In this document: piece after piece, positions 30,990-40,206 of the stretch
How the letters are laid out: each line of letters starts with the position of its first letter
Numbering within the stretch: the first letter of the stretch is position 1
Assembly (NCBI GenBank): GCA_023382975.1
Contig: JAHDXO010000051.1
Location: forward strand, 19,807-83,806
Direction: 5' to 3'
Length of the DNA stretch: 64,000 nucleotides
Source: Pirellulaceae bacterium
GTDB taxonomy: Bacteria; Planctomycetota; Planctomycetia; Pirellulales; Pirellulaceae
Position numbers and translations under genes: made by a program
Notes under the pieces: generated by a model
Database searches by the model: none
What the model was told of the DNA's origin: nothing
Seen by the model: the letters and a program-made list of their open reading frames with translations, nothing else

Positions 30990-32561
30990 CTAGCGGGGAT
31001 GGCGGGTGACCTTGACGTCGTTTTTCTGAGGCGCGCCGGGGGTGCTGCGGCCGTCGACGATCAGGCGTTCCAGCAGCGACTGCATTTCCTGCACTCGCTC
31101 CGGTTGCTCGGCGGCCAGGTTCCGGGTCTCGCCAAGGTCGCTGGCTAGGTCGTAGAGCTGCACGGGCTGCGATCGATCGCCGGCCCCACCCCAGCCGCCA
31201 GAACCCGGCGCGGCGATGTACTTCCACGCCCCGAGGCGCAAGGCGGGCGTACCGTTCATGCTTGCGCTCACGGCGTTCTCGCGAATCGGCTGGTCCTGGC
31301 CCGTGAGCAACAGCAGCAGGCTGAAGCTGTCTTCCCCCGCATCGTCCGGCAGCGTCGCGCCGAGCACATCGGCAACGGTGCGCAGCAGATCGGCCTGGTG
31401 GACAAGCTGGTCGCATTGGCTGCCTGCTTCGACGACGCCGGGCCAGCGCACGATGAAGGGCACGCGGTGCCCGCCTTCCCAGGCGTCCGACTTGGCCCCG
31501 CGAAGCGGGCCGCTGGGAAAATGTCCCATCTGCTGGAGATCCGGCATGCCGATGTAGGGCGCACAGCCGTTGTCCGAAGTGAAAACGACCAGCGTGTTGG
31601 CGGCGGCTCCGCTTTGCTCCAGCGCGTCCAGCACCTGGCCGACGGCGGCATCCGTCTCCATCACGAAATCCGCGTAAACATTCAGTCCGCTCTTGCCCTT
31701 CCATGGCTCGTTCACCGACAGCGGCGTGTGGGGCGAGGTCAGGGGCAGGTACAGCAGGAACGGCTCGTTCGCCCGCGCCCGGGCCGTGACGAACGTCGTC
31801 GCCCGATCCGCCAAGGCAGGCAGGATCGGCTCCAATTGCCAATTCGGCAGAGCCGGACCCTGCAGACTCGCCTGATTCTTCACCAGCTTGGACGCGGGCA
31901 GCAGCTCGCTGGGAATGCCGATCGTGCGGTCGTTTTCGATGAAGCAATACGGCGGCCAATTCGGCACGTCGGTGCCAAAGTATTCGTCGAAGCCGCGCTC
32001 CGTCGGCCCGTGGGCAATGCGTTGGGAGAAAACGGTTTTCCAGCAGTCCCGATGCGCGTCGGTGACCTCTGTGGCGACCTGGCCGCCACCGCCGGCTTTG
32101 CCGCCGAAACCGGAGAAATGCGGTTTCTGTTCCGCCGCGATCGGCCACTCCCAGCCAAGGTGCCATTTGCCGATACAGGCGGTGCGGTAGCCGTGCTGAC
32201 GCGCCAGCGTGCCCAGGGTCATGCGATCGGGAGCAATGAGCGGTGCGCCCCACAGCCCGACGATGCCCGACTGCAATCTGGTCCGCCAATGGTAGCGCCC
32301 GGTCAGCAGCGTGTAGCGCGAGGGGGAGCACACGCCCGACGAAGAATGCCCGTCGGTGAAACGCATGCCTTGGGCGGCCAGCTTGTCGATGTTCGGCGTG
32401 GGGATCTTGCCGCGCTCGCGATTGTAGCACTGCACATCCCCATAGCCGAGATCGTCGGCGGACAGGATGACAATGTTCGGTTTCTGCTTCGGCACATCGG
32501 CGGCAGGCAAGGCGGCCGGCGACGCGAGGAGCACGGCGAGAAGTCGGAGCGTGTGTCGCAT
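30990..32561 (-). CDS. exported type I (formylglycine) arylsulfatase-family protein
   Basis: A 523-residue sulfatase. Signal peptide MRHTLRLLAVLLASPAALPA, metal-binding SADDLGYGD, maturation motif C78-S-P-S-R in SSSGVCSPSRYTLLTGRYHW, then CIGKWHLGWEW, FTSDNGCAPYI and GGHRVPFIVRWPG. About 40% identical by eye to the 18879-20486 sulfatase in the core and not closely paralogous elsewhere. Start 32561 is supported by AGGAGA and the signal peptide. The substrate is unknown. It is transcribed towards the STAND island. Confidence 0.92.
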   Translation of the reverse strand: MRHTLRLLAVLLASPAALPAADVPKQKPNIVILSADDLGYGDVQCYNRERGKIPTPNIDKLAAQGMRFTDGHSSSGVCSPSRYTLLTGRYHWRTRLQSGIVGLWGAPLIAPDRMTLGTLARQHGYRTACIGKWHLGWEWPIAAEQKPHFSGFGGKAGGGGQVATEVTDAHRDCWKTVFSQRIAHGPTERGFDEYFGTDVPNWPPYCFIENDRTIGIPSELLPASKLVKNQASLQGPALPNWQLEPILPALADRATTFVTARARANEPFLLYLPLTSPHTPLSVNEPWKGKSGLNVYADFVMETDAAVGQVLDALEQSGAAANTLVVFTSDNGCAPYIGMPDLQQMGHFPSGPLRGAKSDAWEGGHRVPFIVRWPGVVEAGSQCDQLVHQADLLRTVADVLGATLPDDAGEDSFSLLLLLTGQDQPIRENAVSASMNGTPALRLGAWKYIAAPGSGGWGGAGDRSQPVQLYDLASDLGETRNLAAEQPERVQEMQSLLERLIVDGRSTPGAPQKNDVKVTRHPR

Positions 32562-32889
32562 GGTGGTCTCCTGGTTTCTGGATACGCAAAGATAGCCGAA
32601 GACGCGCGAGGCTCGCAATCACCGACCTCTCGCGCGGCCCGAACGCGGCCCCGGCGCCGCCGCTGCCGGGGTTGTGGAGAAAGAACAGGCTTGCACCAGG
32701 CTCCGCAACGTTGGATACTGCCCTGGTTGTCGATTGATGCCGTCGAGCGTCTCGCTCAGGTTCTTTCTTTCGGACTGACCGCCGATGAAGACATCGCCTC
32801 GCACCAACCCCGAGCGGTCTGGTCGCTTGCGCAGCCGCTTCGATCTATCCGGATCGCGGTTGACCATCCTGTGCCGCCGCATCGACCCG
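32562..32889. other. intergenic, divergent gap
   Basis: This gap separates the divergent sulfatase and TIM-barrel genes and should hold promoters for both, but I see no convincing -35/-10 pair. A GC-rich hairpin (ccccggcgccgccgctgccgggg) lies near 32650-32672. The frame of the downstream gene is open back to 32785. Confidence 0.4.
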
Positions 32890-35031
32890 ATGAGGTGTTT
32901 TCTGCTGCTGTGGCTGATCGGTCGGACCGTCGGTTGCGTTTTTCTGGCGGGCATGGCGATTCAGCAGCCGGTGGCGGGCGATCAGGTTGGTCAGGCCGCA
33001 GGTGAGTTTCCGGCCGAGTTACGGCGCGAAGAACCGGTCGCGGAGATCGACCGGGCGGTGGTGTTCACCGTGAACGAATTCACGCGCAGCGAGGCGGAAT
33101 TGGCGCTGGCGCGCAGCGTGGGCTCGGACGTGCTGATCCGGGGTTGGTTCAAATGGCGCGAGGCGCCGGCGGTGCAGTCGATGGTCGAGATCCCGCGGCA
33201 GGCGCACCAAATCGGGGCGTTGTTCGGCGGCGGAATCACTTGCAGCGCGTTGTACGACGGCGAGAACGGCATCCCGCGCGAGCATCTGCTGGACATGGCC
33301 ACGCGCGGCCCGGACGGCCGCCTGATCGACGCCTGGGGGCAACCGGGAATCCGCCACGGTTCGTTGTCCAGCCCCGCGTACCGCGACTATCTGTTTCGCT
33401 GGTGCCGCGAGCAGATCGACGCCGGCGTGGACTATCTGTTCATGGACGAAATCGACGCCGCGCTCGGCCCGCAGGAAGGATTTGACGACCATTCGCTGGC
33501 CGATTTCCTTCGCTGGTTGCGGGAGGAATCCGCGGAGACGAAGGGCTGGGCGGACGACGACGCGCGGTGGACGACGCTGGGTGTCGACTTGTCGAATCCC
33601 GCGATCGCCGCGGACGGCACGATGCGCACGTTCGACTATCGCGGTTACTTGCGAGCGGGCCAGTGGCTCGGCGACCCGCACAGCGCCGCCAATCCACTGG
33701 CCGCGCACTGGGCCCAGTTCCGCCGGCACCGCGATGACCGGGTGTGGCGCGGGCTGACCGACCGCATCCGCAGCTACGCGGCCGAGAAGCAGCGCAAGGT
33801 GTACCTGAGCGGCAACGGCATCGTGCCGTATGTCGATCTGCAGGTCCTGGGCGTGTGGGACCGCTGGGCGGTGCGGGACGGGCGCATCGATTTGGGCGAG
33901 AGCCAAGTGCCTGCCTGGCGGGCGGTGGTGCAGCGCGGCCGCCAGGTGGCCGGTCGCGCCGTGCCGGTCGTCTTGTTTCACGATTGGGGCTTCGGCAATC
34001 CGCCGTTTCCTTGGTTGGCTGTTCCACCCGCGGACCGTGCGATCTGGATGCGGACCCGCGGCGCGGAGATCTACGCCGCGGGCGGATTCTTTGCCTTTCC
34101 CGTATTGGGACCGTTTGGCTGCAACGCCGCACGCGACGGCACGCTGGGCGAAATCCAGCGACAGACGGTCTTCTATCAACGCAACCGTGACCTGTACCTG
34201 GACAGCGATTTCCTGGGCAGCGAGACATTGCGGACGGAGGACGAGGATTTGAGTCTGGCCGTCGGTTGGCACAGTGAGCGGCGCTCGGTGTTGCTGCACG
34301 TGATCAATCGCCGCGTCCGCGATGGACAGTTGGAACCAAGGCAGGCCGCGCAGGTTTGGCTGCCGCTGAGTGTCGCGCCCGATGCGCCGGTGCAGGGAAC
34401 CTCGCCCGGCGGCCAAGCCTCGGAGCCTGTGCCATATTCCGTGGTGGTTTCGCCTGACTGGCCCGGAGAGCGAAAGGCGCGGGTGGAACAGCGCGATGGG
34501 GGCCTGCTGGTGACGCTGCCCGAATTCGAGGCGTACGCGGTGGCCGAGCTGTCGTATCGCGAGCCGCCGGAACTCGGCCCGCTGCGCGATCCGGCGCGTA
34601 TCCGTCCCGAGCTGCGCTGGGCGCGGCCGGTGCGTCGCGATTTCCGCGTGCTGCCGGGGGCGGTGGTCGAAGACAGCTTGAACTTGAACGGGTTCCTGCA
34701 AGGCGGCCTGCATCCCCATTTGCGAAATCCGCCCGTGTTCGAAGTCGACGCGCCGAACGGAGGCCGATTGTCCGTTCGAGTGAACTCGGTGGCCCAGTGG
34801 GGCGCCCGACTGCAGTACTCGGTCGACGGCGAGGTCCGTCGGGTGATCGACCTGCCCGACCGGGACGGCACAAATGATGCTAACGTCGCCGAGTACGGCA
34901 CCGTGTACGAACTGCCGATCCCCGCTGGACGGCATCGTTTGACAGTCGAGAATGTGGGCCGAGACTGGTTGACGCTAGACTGGTACACGTTCGAGGGCGA
35001 GTTCCGGGTTCCCGGAAGCGACGGGCAGTAG
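32890..35031 (+). CDS. large exported protein, probable TIM-barrel glycosidase-like
   Basis: About 713 residues after a signal segment (MRCFLLLWLIGRTVGCVFLAGMA). The central part reads like a beta/alpha barrel: FRWCREQIDAGVDYLFMDEIDAAL has the DE pair seen at active sites of GH-A/GH-D-like barrels, with FHDWGFGNPPFPWLA further on. C-terminal beta-sandwich domains follow (GARLQYSVDGEV, LTVENVGRDWLTLDWYTFEG). The 42055-44406 product has a similar general plan. I do not recognise the family, so activity is not assigned. No strong ribosome site decides between ATG 32785 and 32890; the latter gives a compact signal peptide. Confidence 0.65.
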   Translation: MRCFLLLWLIGRTVGCVFLAGMAIQQPVAGDQVGQAAGEFPAELRREEPVAEIDRAVVFTVNEFTRSEAELALARSVGSDVLIRGWFKWREAPAVQSMVEIPRQAHQIGALFGGGITCSALYDGENGIPREHLLDMATRGPDGRLIDAWGQPGIRHGSLSSPAYRDYLFRWCREQIDAGVDYLFMDEIDAALGPQEGFDDHSLADFLRWLREESAETKGWADDDARWTTLGVDLSNPAIAADGTMRTFDYRGYLRAGQWLGDPHSAANPLAAHWAQFRRHRDDRVWRGLTDRIRSYAAEKQRKVYLSGNGIVPYVDLQVLGVWDRWAVRDGRIDLGESQVPAWRAVVQRGRQVAGRAVPVVLFHDWGFGNPPFPWLAVPPADRAIWMRTRGAEIYAAGGFFAFPVLGPFGCNAARDGTLGEIQRQTVFYQRNRDLYLDSDFLGSETLRTEDEDLSLAVGWHSERRSVLLHVINRRVRDGQLEPRQAAQVWLPLSVAPDAPVQGTSPGGQASEPVPYSVVVSPDWPGERKARVEQRDGGLLVTLPEFEAYAVAELSYREPPELGPLRDPARIRPELRWARPVRRDFRVLPGAVVEDSLNLNGFLQGGLHPHLRNPPVFEVDAPNGGRLSVRVNSVAQWGARLQYSVDGEVRRVIDLPDRDGTNDANVAEYGTVYELPIPAGRHRLTVENVGRDWLTLDWYTFEGEFRVPGSDGQ

Positions 35032-35072
35032 AAACGAGTTGGGTTGATCGCAAGCGGTGAGAGGAGCAGGTC

Positions 35073-37244
35073 ATGACGGTCGTCACGTGTCGATGTGGTC
35101 GGCGCTTCGAAGCGGCGGCCGAATTGGCGGGCAAGCAGGTGGCATGTCCCGCGTGCGGTGGGGCGATCCGGGTTCCCGGAGCGGCTGCGGCCGGCCCCGT
35201 GGTGACGTGCCCATGCGGACAGAGTTTCCGTGCCCAGGCAGCGCTGGCCGGTTCCACGATCCCCTGTCCGTCGTGCGGGAATCCGCTGCGCATTGGGGCG
35301 TCGCCGGCAGCGCGCGCGGCGGCGGCTGCCCGGCAGCGAACGGCTCCGCGTTCGACACCCGTCCCGACGGCCGCGGCACCGGCCAGGACACTTGGACACG
35401 GGCAGCCACTCGCCCCGACGAAAATGCCTGCCCGAGCAACTCGGCATCCGCAATGGTCCTTTCCATTAGGTTGGGTCGTCGGCGTGGGCGTCGGCGCCGT
35501 GGTATTGGTCCTTCTGTTGATCGTCGGCTCGATCGTCTGGCGCAGGGTCGCGCCGGCCCTGACATCGTTCGTCAACCGCGGCAATCCCGCGCAGTATTTC
35601 GGACCGGAGATTCCGCTGACTCCGCAGGCATTGGAGGAATACTACCGGTTGCCCGACGGAGTCGAAGACACGACGGCGCTGTGGTTGGCCGCTGTGGAGC
35701 AACTGAACACCACGGCTTACGTGTCCGAAACGGCAGGCATCCCTATTGTCAAGAACAATCCGGGCGTTGTGCCCAAATCAGGAATCACATGGCCAGCAGA
35801 ACCTCAGGCAGTGCGTCTGCTGGAGAAGTACCGAGGATCCCTGCAACAACTGTACGCAGCGGCAGAAAAGGGTGGAGCGGTGCGCTACCCGACGCGATTC
35901 GCCGACGCTTGGGCCATGGAGATGGACGAAGAAGCCAAGATCGTCGAAGCGGGACGGTTGCTGCACTTGGACGCTCGCGTGAGCGCCCGACAAGGCGATG
36001 CGTCTGGAACGGCCAGAGCGCTGCGGACACTGAGCCGGTTGGCCCGGAGCTTCGACGGGTATCCGAATATCGTTGCGCAGACGGCATACGTCCGGTTTTC
36101 AGAGACATTCCTGCTGACTGTTGCCGATCTGCTGCCCGACGTCGAATTCTCTGACGGCGATCTGGCCATGCTGTCACGCGAGCTCGAACAAGTCGACCTG
36201 GACCGTTCGATGTATTGCAGTCTGATCGGCGAACTTGTGAATGGACTGCTCGCCTTCGATGACGAAGAAATGCTAGGCATTTTGTACGACAGGCTGTCAG
36301 GCCGCTCTCTGATGGACGAACGGAGCAAACAGGCGCGCGCGCTAGTCGACACGCTGAAATCACGTTCTTCAGCAGCGGCCCTGAAGGACAAGGAAGATTA
36401 TCTTCGGAAAACGCAAACTATTCTAGCCGTTGCGCGAGAACCCTTTCCGCAAAAATGGGAGTCTGCGAAAAAGTTCCCGGACGTGGCTGAACCACTAGAT
36501 CCCTCCCGGAAATCGCCACCCGTCGAGAGTCTCATCACCTCGCTGCTTCAGTCGCGGCCGAGGACCGCATTTCAAGATTACGCCAACTTTACCGCAAGCT
36601 TCAATGCCGCCATCGCCGCGATCGCCGTCGAGCGGTTTCGCCGCGGCCGGGGACAGTTGCCGTCGGAATTGGCCGCACTGATCCCCGATTACTTGACACA
36701 GATCCCGCAGGATCCATTCGACGGCAAACCGCTGCGCTACCGGGTGGAAAGCGACCATTACTTGGTCTACTCGGTCGGGGCGAACGGCGTGGACGACGGC
36801 GGCAAGCAGTCCGACGACGCGGATGTGCTGGTCAAGATCCGCTTGCGATCCAGCGGCGAGTCGACTCCAGTGGCGCGCCCGAGCGAGCCGAAGATGCCCG
36901 CGGTTCCCTCAGCCGGACCATCCGGCACGCCGACGCCGCAAGTCGCGTCCACGGGGCTGGCGAGCCTTACGGAACAGCAGCGGAAGATCCTGTACATGCG
37001 CGCCCGCTTGACCATCGTTTCTCACGAACGGCTCATGGAGAATAGCGAGAAATTGCACGCCACTTTGATCGAGGGACGCAGCGGCGAGTTTGTGGACCGG
37101 GAGATCGCTCGGTACGAAGCGTCGCGGCGGAAGATGATCGAGTACTTCGAGCAACAAATGAACAACCTGTATGCCGAGTACGCGATCACGCGGGACGAAT
37201 TGCAGGCGGTCCTCCGCGAGGGCGATGCGGCCGGGTGGAAGTGA
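35073..37244 (+). CDS. zinc-ribbon/transmembrane protein with GspG-like C-terminal motif
   Basis: 723 residues. Two N-terminal zinc ribbons (CRCGRRFE...CPACGG; CPCGQSFR...CPSCGN) are followed by a proline/alanine linker and one membrane helix (LGWVVGVGVGAVVLVLLLIVGSIVW). A long helical region ends in QIPQDPFDGKPLRYRVESDHYLVYSVGANGVDDGG, the calcium-loop motif seen at the ends of type II secretion pseudopilins and many planctomycete membrane proteins. A coiled-coil-like tail (residues 640-720) follows. GAGGAG precedes the ATG. Function unknown; probably a membrane-anchored cell-envelope protein. Confidence 0.75.
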   Translation: MTVVTCRCGRRFEAAAELAGKQVACPACGGAIRVPGAAAAGPVVTCPCGQSFRAQAALAGSTIPCPSCGNPLRIGASPAARAAAAARQRTAPRSTPVPTAAAPARTLGHGQPLAPTKMPARATRHPQWSFPLGWVVGVGVGAVVLVLLLIVGSIVWRRVAPALTSFVNRGNPAQYFGPEIPLTPQALEEYYRLPDGVEDTTALWLAAVEQLNTTAYVSETAGIPIVKNNPGVVPKSGITWPAEPQAVRLLEKYRGSLQQLYAAAEKGGAVRYPTRFADAWAMEMDEEAKIVEAGRLLHLDARVSARQGDASGTARALRTLSRLARSFDGYPNIVAQTAYVRFSETFLLTVADLLPDVEFSDGDLAMLSRELEQVDLDRSMYCSLIGELVNGLLAFDDEEMLGILYDRLSGRSLMDERSKQARALVDTLKSRSSAAALKDKEDYLRKTQTILAVAREPFPQKWESAKKFPDVAEPLDPSRKSPPVESLITSLLQSRPRTAFQDYANFTASFNAAIAAIAVERFRRGRGQLPSELAALIPDYLTQIPQDPFDGKPLRYRVESDHYLVYSVGANGVDDGGKQSDDADVLVKIRLRSSGESTPVARPSEPKMPAVPSAGPSGTPTPQVASTGLASLTEQQRKILYMRARLTIVSHERLMENSEKLHATLIEGRSGEFVDREIARYEASRRKMIEYFEQQMNNLYAEYAITRDELQAVLREGDAAGWK

Positions 37245-37523
37245 CGACGGCCGCGAAATGCGTGGTCGTCTTCGGCCAGGTGACCTGGTCGTACGGTCGG
37301 AGACCGGCGGCAACGCTGCGGGCAGATCACTTTGTGCGGACTGCCGAAGTCCGGGATGCGCCTCGAATGGGGGATGTTTTGGCTGTTTGGTTACTTGGTT
37401 CTCGCGAATTTCTGACTATACTGACCTTGGGATCAATGGTGCGTTGACCTCGCTTGGCGAGTTTGGCGGACGGGATAAACGAGGATGCCGCTGCTAAGGT
37501 GGCCTGACCAGTGGAATACCGTA

Positions 37524-38906
37524 ATGTCCAAATCATTCCGTTTTCTCAACGCAAGGGCGGCCGTGGCCATTCTTCTGGTCTGCATGTTCTTGGTGCCGGT
37601 CCAGGCACAGATACGCTACGCCCCAGGCCAGCGACCTGCCAACAATGACGCTCCCAAAGTGCCTGGCTTCGGGCATGTCGAGGGGACGACACCGATTCCG
37701 GGGTTCGGACTGGACGCCGAAACTCGTGTGGCGTTGCTTCCGGAGGATTTCGCGCGAGCGGACGAAAGATTGCAGCGCGAGGACTCGAATCGTGACGGCC
37801 ACATCGACCGCGACGAAGCTCGACGAGGACGCTGGTCGGACGATCCCTTCGTGTACGATTACAACCGGGACAACCGTCTGAACCGCACCGAATTGGCCCA
37901 TCGATATGCCCAGCGCCGGATTCAAGAGACCGCGTCCCGCGGCGGTGGGCCCCCGCCGCCCGCCGCCTCGCGGAATCAGCCGAGCGACGAGCAACGGCGA
38001 GAGCAAGAGCGCCGTGCGGCCGAAGAGGCGGCGCGCCGATCCGGCGTCCCGCAAGGAACTCGCGAGAGTTGGCATTTGACCGATGTTCTCATGAGTCGCC
38101 ACGACCGGGACCGCAACGGCTATCTGGATGCTGCGGAGCGGCGCAGCATGGGGCTGGATTCGCTGGCCGCGGACACCAACCGGGATTTCCGGGTCAGCCG
38201 CCAGGAACTGGCCGTCTGGCTCGCTCAACAGCAGACCGAGCAGAATCGCATTGCGCCTGCCGAATTGCCCACTTGGTTCGTGGAGCTTGACCGGGACGGA
38301 GACGGCCAGGTCAGCATGAAGGAGTTCTCCGACGAATGGACGGAGGAGAAACTGGCGGAATTCGTCGGCTTCGACAGCAACAACGATGGATTCATCGAAC
38401 GGCACGAAGCTCAGCGAGCGGCTGAGCGGTCTCAGGGTCAGTTCGCCAACCATCGTCTGCAGGTCATTCCCTCGAAAGGGATCATCCGTTCCGAGATCGA
38501 TGTCGAGGACACGGCGCAGATCTCCGATGTCGACCTGGTGCTTTCGATCACCCACACGTACACGGGCCATCTGAAGGCGTACCTGATCGGTCCCGAAGGA
38601 CAGCGAGTCGAATTGTTCGCGGGTGTCGGGGCCAACGACGATCACTTCGACAACACGATTCTGGATGAAGAGGCGCCTGCCTCGATCGGACGTGGCCGAC
38701 CGCCCTTTGCTGGCCGCTACCACACCGCCGACCGCTCGCGGGACCGGCCCGGTTTGCGGCAATTCTACGAGCGGGGGATGTATGGAAAATGGACGCTGTT
38801 GATCGAGGCGAACAGCGACCGGCCCGGCGCGCTCCATAGCTGGGTGCTGGTGTTCACGAAGATCGAAGGGAACGAACCGCCTCCGATGGCCGACGAGTTC
38901 GACTGA
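37524..38906 (+). CDS. exported EF-hand protein with C-terminal proprotein-convertase P domain
   Basis: 460 residues. The signal peptide is MSKSFRFLNARAAVAILLVCMFLVPVQAQ. Six EF-hand loops can be read: DSNRDGHIDRDE, DYNRDNRLNRTE, DRDRNGYLDAAE, DTNRDFRVSRQE, DRDGDGQVSMKE and DSNNDGFIERHE. The C-terminal 150 residues (SEIDVEDTAQISDVDLVLSI, HLKAYLIGPEGQRVELF, GKWTLLIEANSDRPGAL) form a P/Homo B domain, normally found behind subtilisin-like proteases; no protease is attached. Calcium-dependent envelope adhesion or assembly is plausible. The start at 37524 is chosen for its signal peptide. Confidence 0.83.
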   Translation: MSKSFRFLNARAAVAILLVCMFLVPVQAQIRYAPGQRPANNDAPKVPGFGHVEGTTPIPGFGLDAETRVALLPEDFARADERLQREDSNRDGHIDRDEARRGRWSDDPFVYDYNRDNRLNRTELAHRYAQRRIQETASRGGGPPPPAASRNQPSDEQRREQERRAAEEAARRSGVPQGTRESWHLTDVLMSRHDRDRNGYLDAAERRSMGLDSLAADTNRDFRVSRQELAVWLAQQQTEQNRIAPAELPTWFVELDRDGDGQVSMKEFSDEWTEEKLAEFVGFDSNNDGFIERHEAQRAAERSQGQFANHRLQVIPSKGIIRSEIDVEDTAQISDVDLVLSITHTYTGHLKAYLIGPEGQRVELFAGVGANDDHFDNTILDEEAPASIGRGRPPFAGRYHTADRSRDRPGLRQFYERGMYGKWTLLIEANSDRPGALHSWVLVFTKIEGNEPPPMADEFD

Positions 38907-39036
38907 ATCCCCTGATCGATTTCACCCGATCGAACCAAATAACTGGACCATCCCGCGCATCTTAGTCTCATGTTGATGCGATCGATCCGGGTATGGTGCC
39001 CGAAACCGCATCAGTGTCCCCACTTGGGAGGGTATT

Positions 39037-39354
39037 ATGATGAGACAACTGTTGTGCGCGCTGGTTGTGGTAGCGATGGGTCTGGGAATGGTCGGCATGG
39101 CTCGGGCCGCCGACGAGAAGCCGAAGAAGCAGTTCGATCCGGAAGCCGCCTTCAAGAAATTGGATAAGAACGCTGATGGCAAGGTGTGTCTCGACGAGTT
39201 CAAGGGGAAGAAGAAGGACGAAGCCCTTGCGAACGCCGAAAAGGTGTTCAAGGCCAAGGACAAGGACGCCGACGGCTTCTTGACCCTCGAAGAATTCAAG
39301 GCCCCGATCAAGAAGGAAGGCGCGAAGAAGCAGAAGAAGGAAAAGAAGGAATAG
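39037..39354 (+). CDS. small exported EF-hand protein
   Basis: 105 residues: signal peptide MMRQLLCALVVVAMGLGMVGMARA, then two EF-hand loops, DKNADGKVCLDE and DKDADGFLTLEE, and a lysine-rich tail (KKEGAKKQKKEKKE). GGAGGG stands 5-8 nt before the double ATG. It is monocistronic, with a strong terminator directly downstream. Probably a calcium-binding envelope protein. Confidence 0.85.
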   Translation: MMRQLLCALVVVAMGLGMVGMARAADEKPKKQFDPEAAFKKLDKNADGKVCLDEFKGKKKDEALANAEKVFKAKDKDADGFLTLEEFKAPIKKEGAKKQKKEKKE

Positions 39355-39392
39355 CCGCTTGGACGGCTGTTCGAGAAACGGGACGGTTTCAC

Positions 39393-39430
39393 CAGCCCCG
39401 GCGTCCGCGAGACTCCGGGGCTGTTTTTTT
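39393..39430 (+). terminator. Rho-independent terminator
   Basis: A perfect 9-bp stem, CAGCCCCGG (39393-39401) with CCGGGGCTG (39415-39423), has a 13-nt loop and is followed by seven T. It ends the small EF-hand transcript, 39 nt after its stop. It is the clearest intrinsic terminator in the window. Confidence 0.9.
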
Positions 39431-39638
39431 GCCGGATTGGGCGAGTTACGGGCTACACGGTGTCGATCGGGAACGGTGACCGGCATGAGCAGAACGAATT
39501 CCGCTACACTTCTGGCTGAACGAATTTCCCTAAAACCAACTGTCCGGTTGACAAAGATGGTGTAGGTGGGATGTATTATGAGCCACGCCGGATGCAGAGG
39601 GCGAGGGCGTACCGAAGCAAAGCAGAGAGGTTGTTTGC

Positions 39639-40196
39639 ATGAGATTGACCGTGGCCATCCGCGCATTTTTCTCGGCCCTGTTTAACTCGGCCGCGGCGGA
39701 ACGCATCGCAGCCGCTTTACAGACGCCCGACCAGGCAGCATTGCCCAAGGCACTGGAGACCGCGCCAAAGACCGAGCGGACGCCGAAGCCGGCACCGCCC
39801 AAGCGTCCGGCCCGTAGCGATGCGGTGTCGCTGCTGGCGACGATGCAGCGCGAGGCGCGGTTCGTCGATCTGGTGCAGGAGTCGCTGGACCAGTACACGG
39901 ACGAACAGGTCGGAGCGGCGGCTCGGGACGTGCTGCGCGACTGCCGGTCCGTGCTCGACCGCTTGTTCGGTTTGCAGCCGGTGGTCGACCGCGAGGAGGG
40001 AGCGGCGGTCGAGGTTCCGGCCGGGTTCGACGCGGGACGTTTCCGGCTGACGGGCAACGTGTCGGGCGAGCCTCCGTTCCGCGGGCAGTTAGTCCATCAC
40101 GGCTGGGAGGCCGTTCGTTGCGAGATGCCGCAGTGGGCGGGCAGCGACGACGCGGCGCGAGTGGTCGCTCCGGCGGAAGTTCAGTTGCGTTTTTAG
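39639..40196 (+). CDS. DUF2760 protein
   Basis: 185 residues. The second half (LLATMQREARFVDLVQESL, VGAAARDVLRDCRSVLDRL, GNVSGEPPFRGQLVHHGWEA, VVAPAEVQLRF) is the DUF2760 domain. A proline/lysine-rich stretch (TAPKTERTPKPAPPKRP) precedes it. AGAGG lies before the ATG. It stands 10 nt upstream of an Hsp70-like gene, the conserved partner of DUF2760 in other bacteria, so a role as accessory factor of that Hsp70 is likely. Confidence 0.85.
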   Translation: MRLTVAIRAFFSALFNSAAAERIAAALQTPDQAALPKALETAPKTERTPKPAPPKRPARSDAVSLLATMQREARFVDLVQESLDQYTDEQVGAAARDVLRDCRSVLDRLFGLQPVVDREEGAAVEVPAGFDAGRFRLTGNVSGEPPFRGQLVHHGWEAVRCEMPQWAGSDDAARVVAPAEVQLRF

Positions 40197-40206
40197 GAAA
40201 GACAAC

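Noticed and set aside
30940..32622. 560-codon minus-strand frame overlapping the second sulfatase
   Set aside because: Same strand but shifted by one base. It lacks the sulfatase motifs that the other frame has.
31398..33005. 535-codon plus-strand frame opposite the second sulfatase
   Set aside because: Antisense shadow of an intact sulfatase, extended by chance into the intergenic gap.
33019..34935. 638-codon minus-strand frame opposite the TIM-barrel-like gene
   Set aside because: Antisense frame of GC-rich coding DNA. It has no signal peptide or domain, while the plus frame has both.
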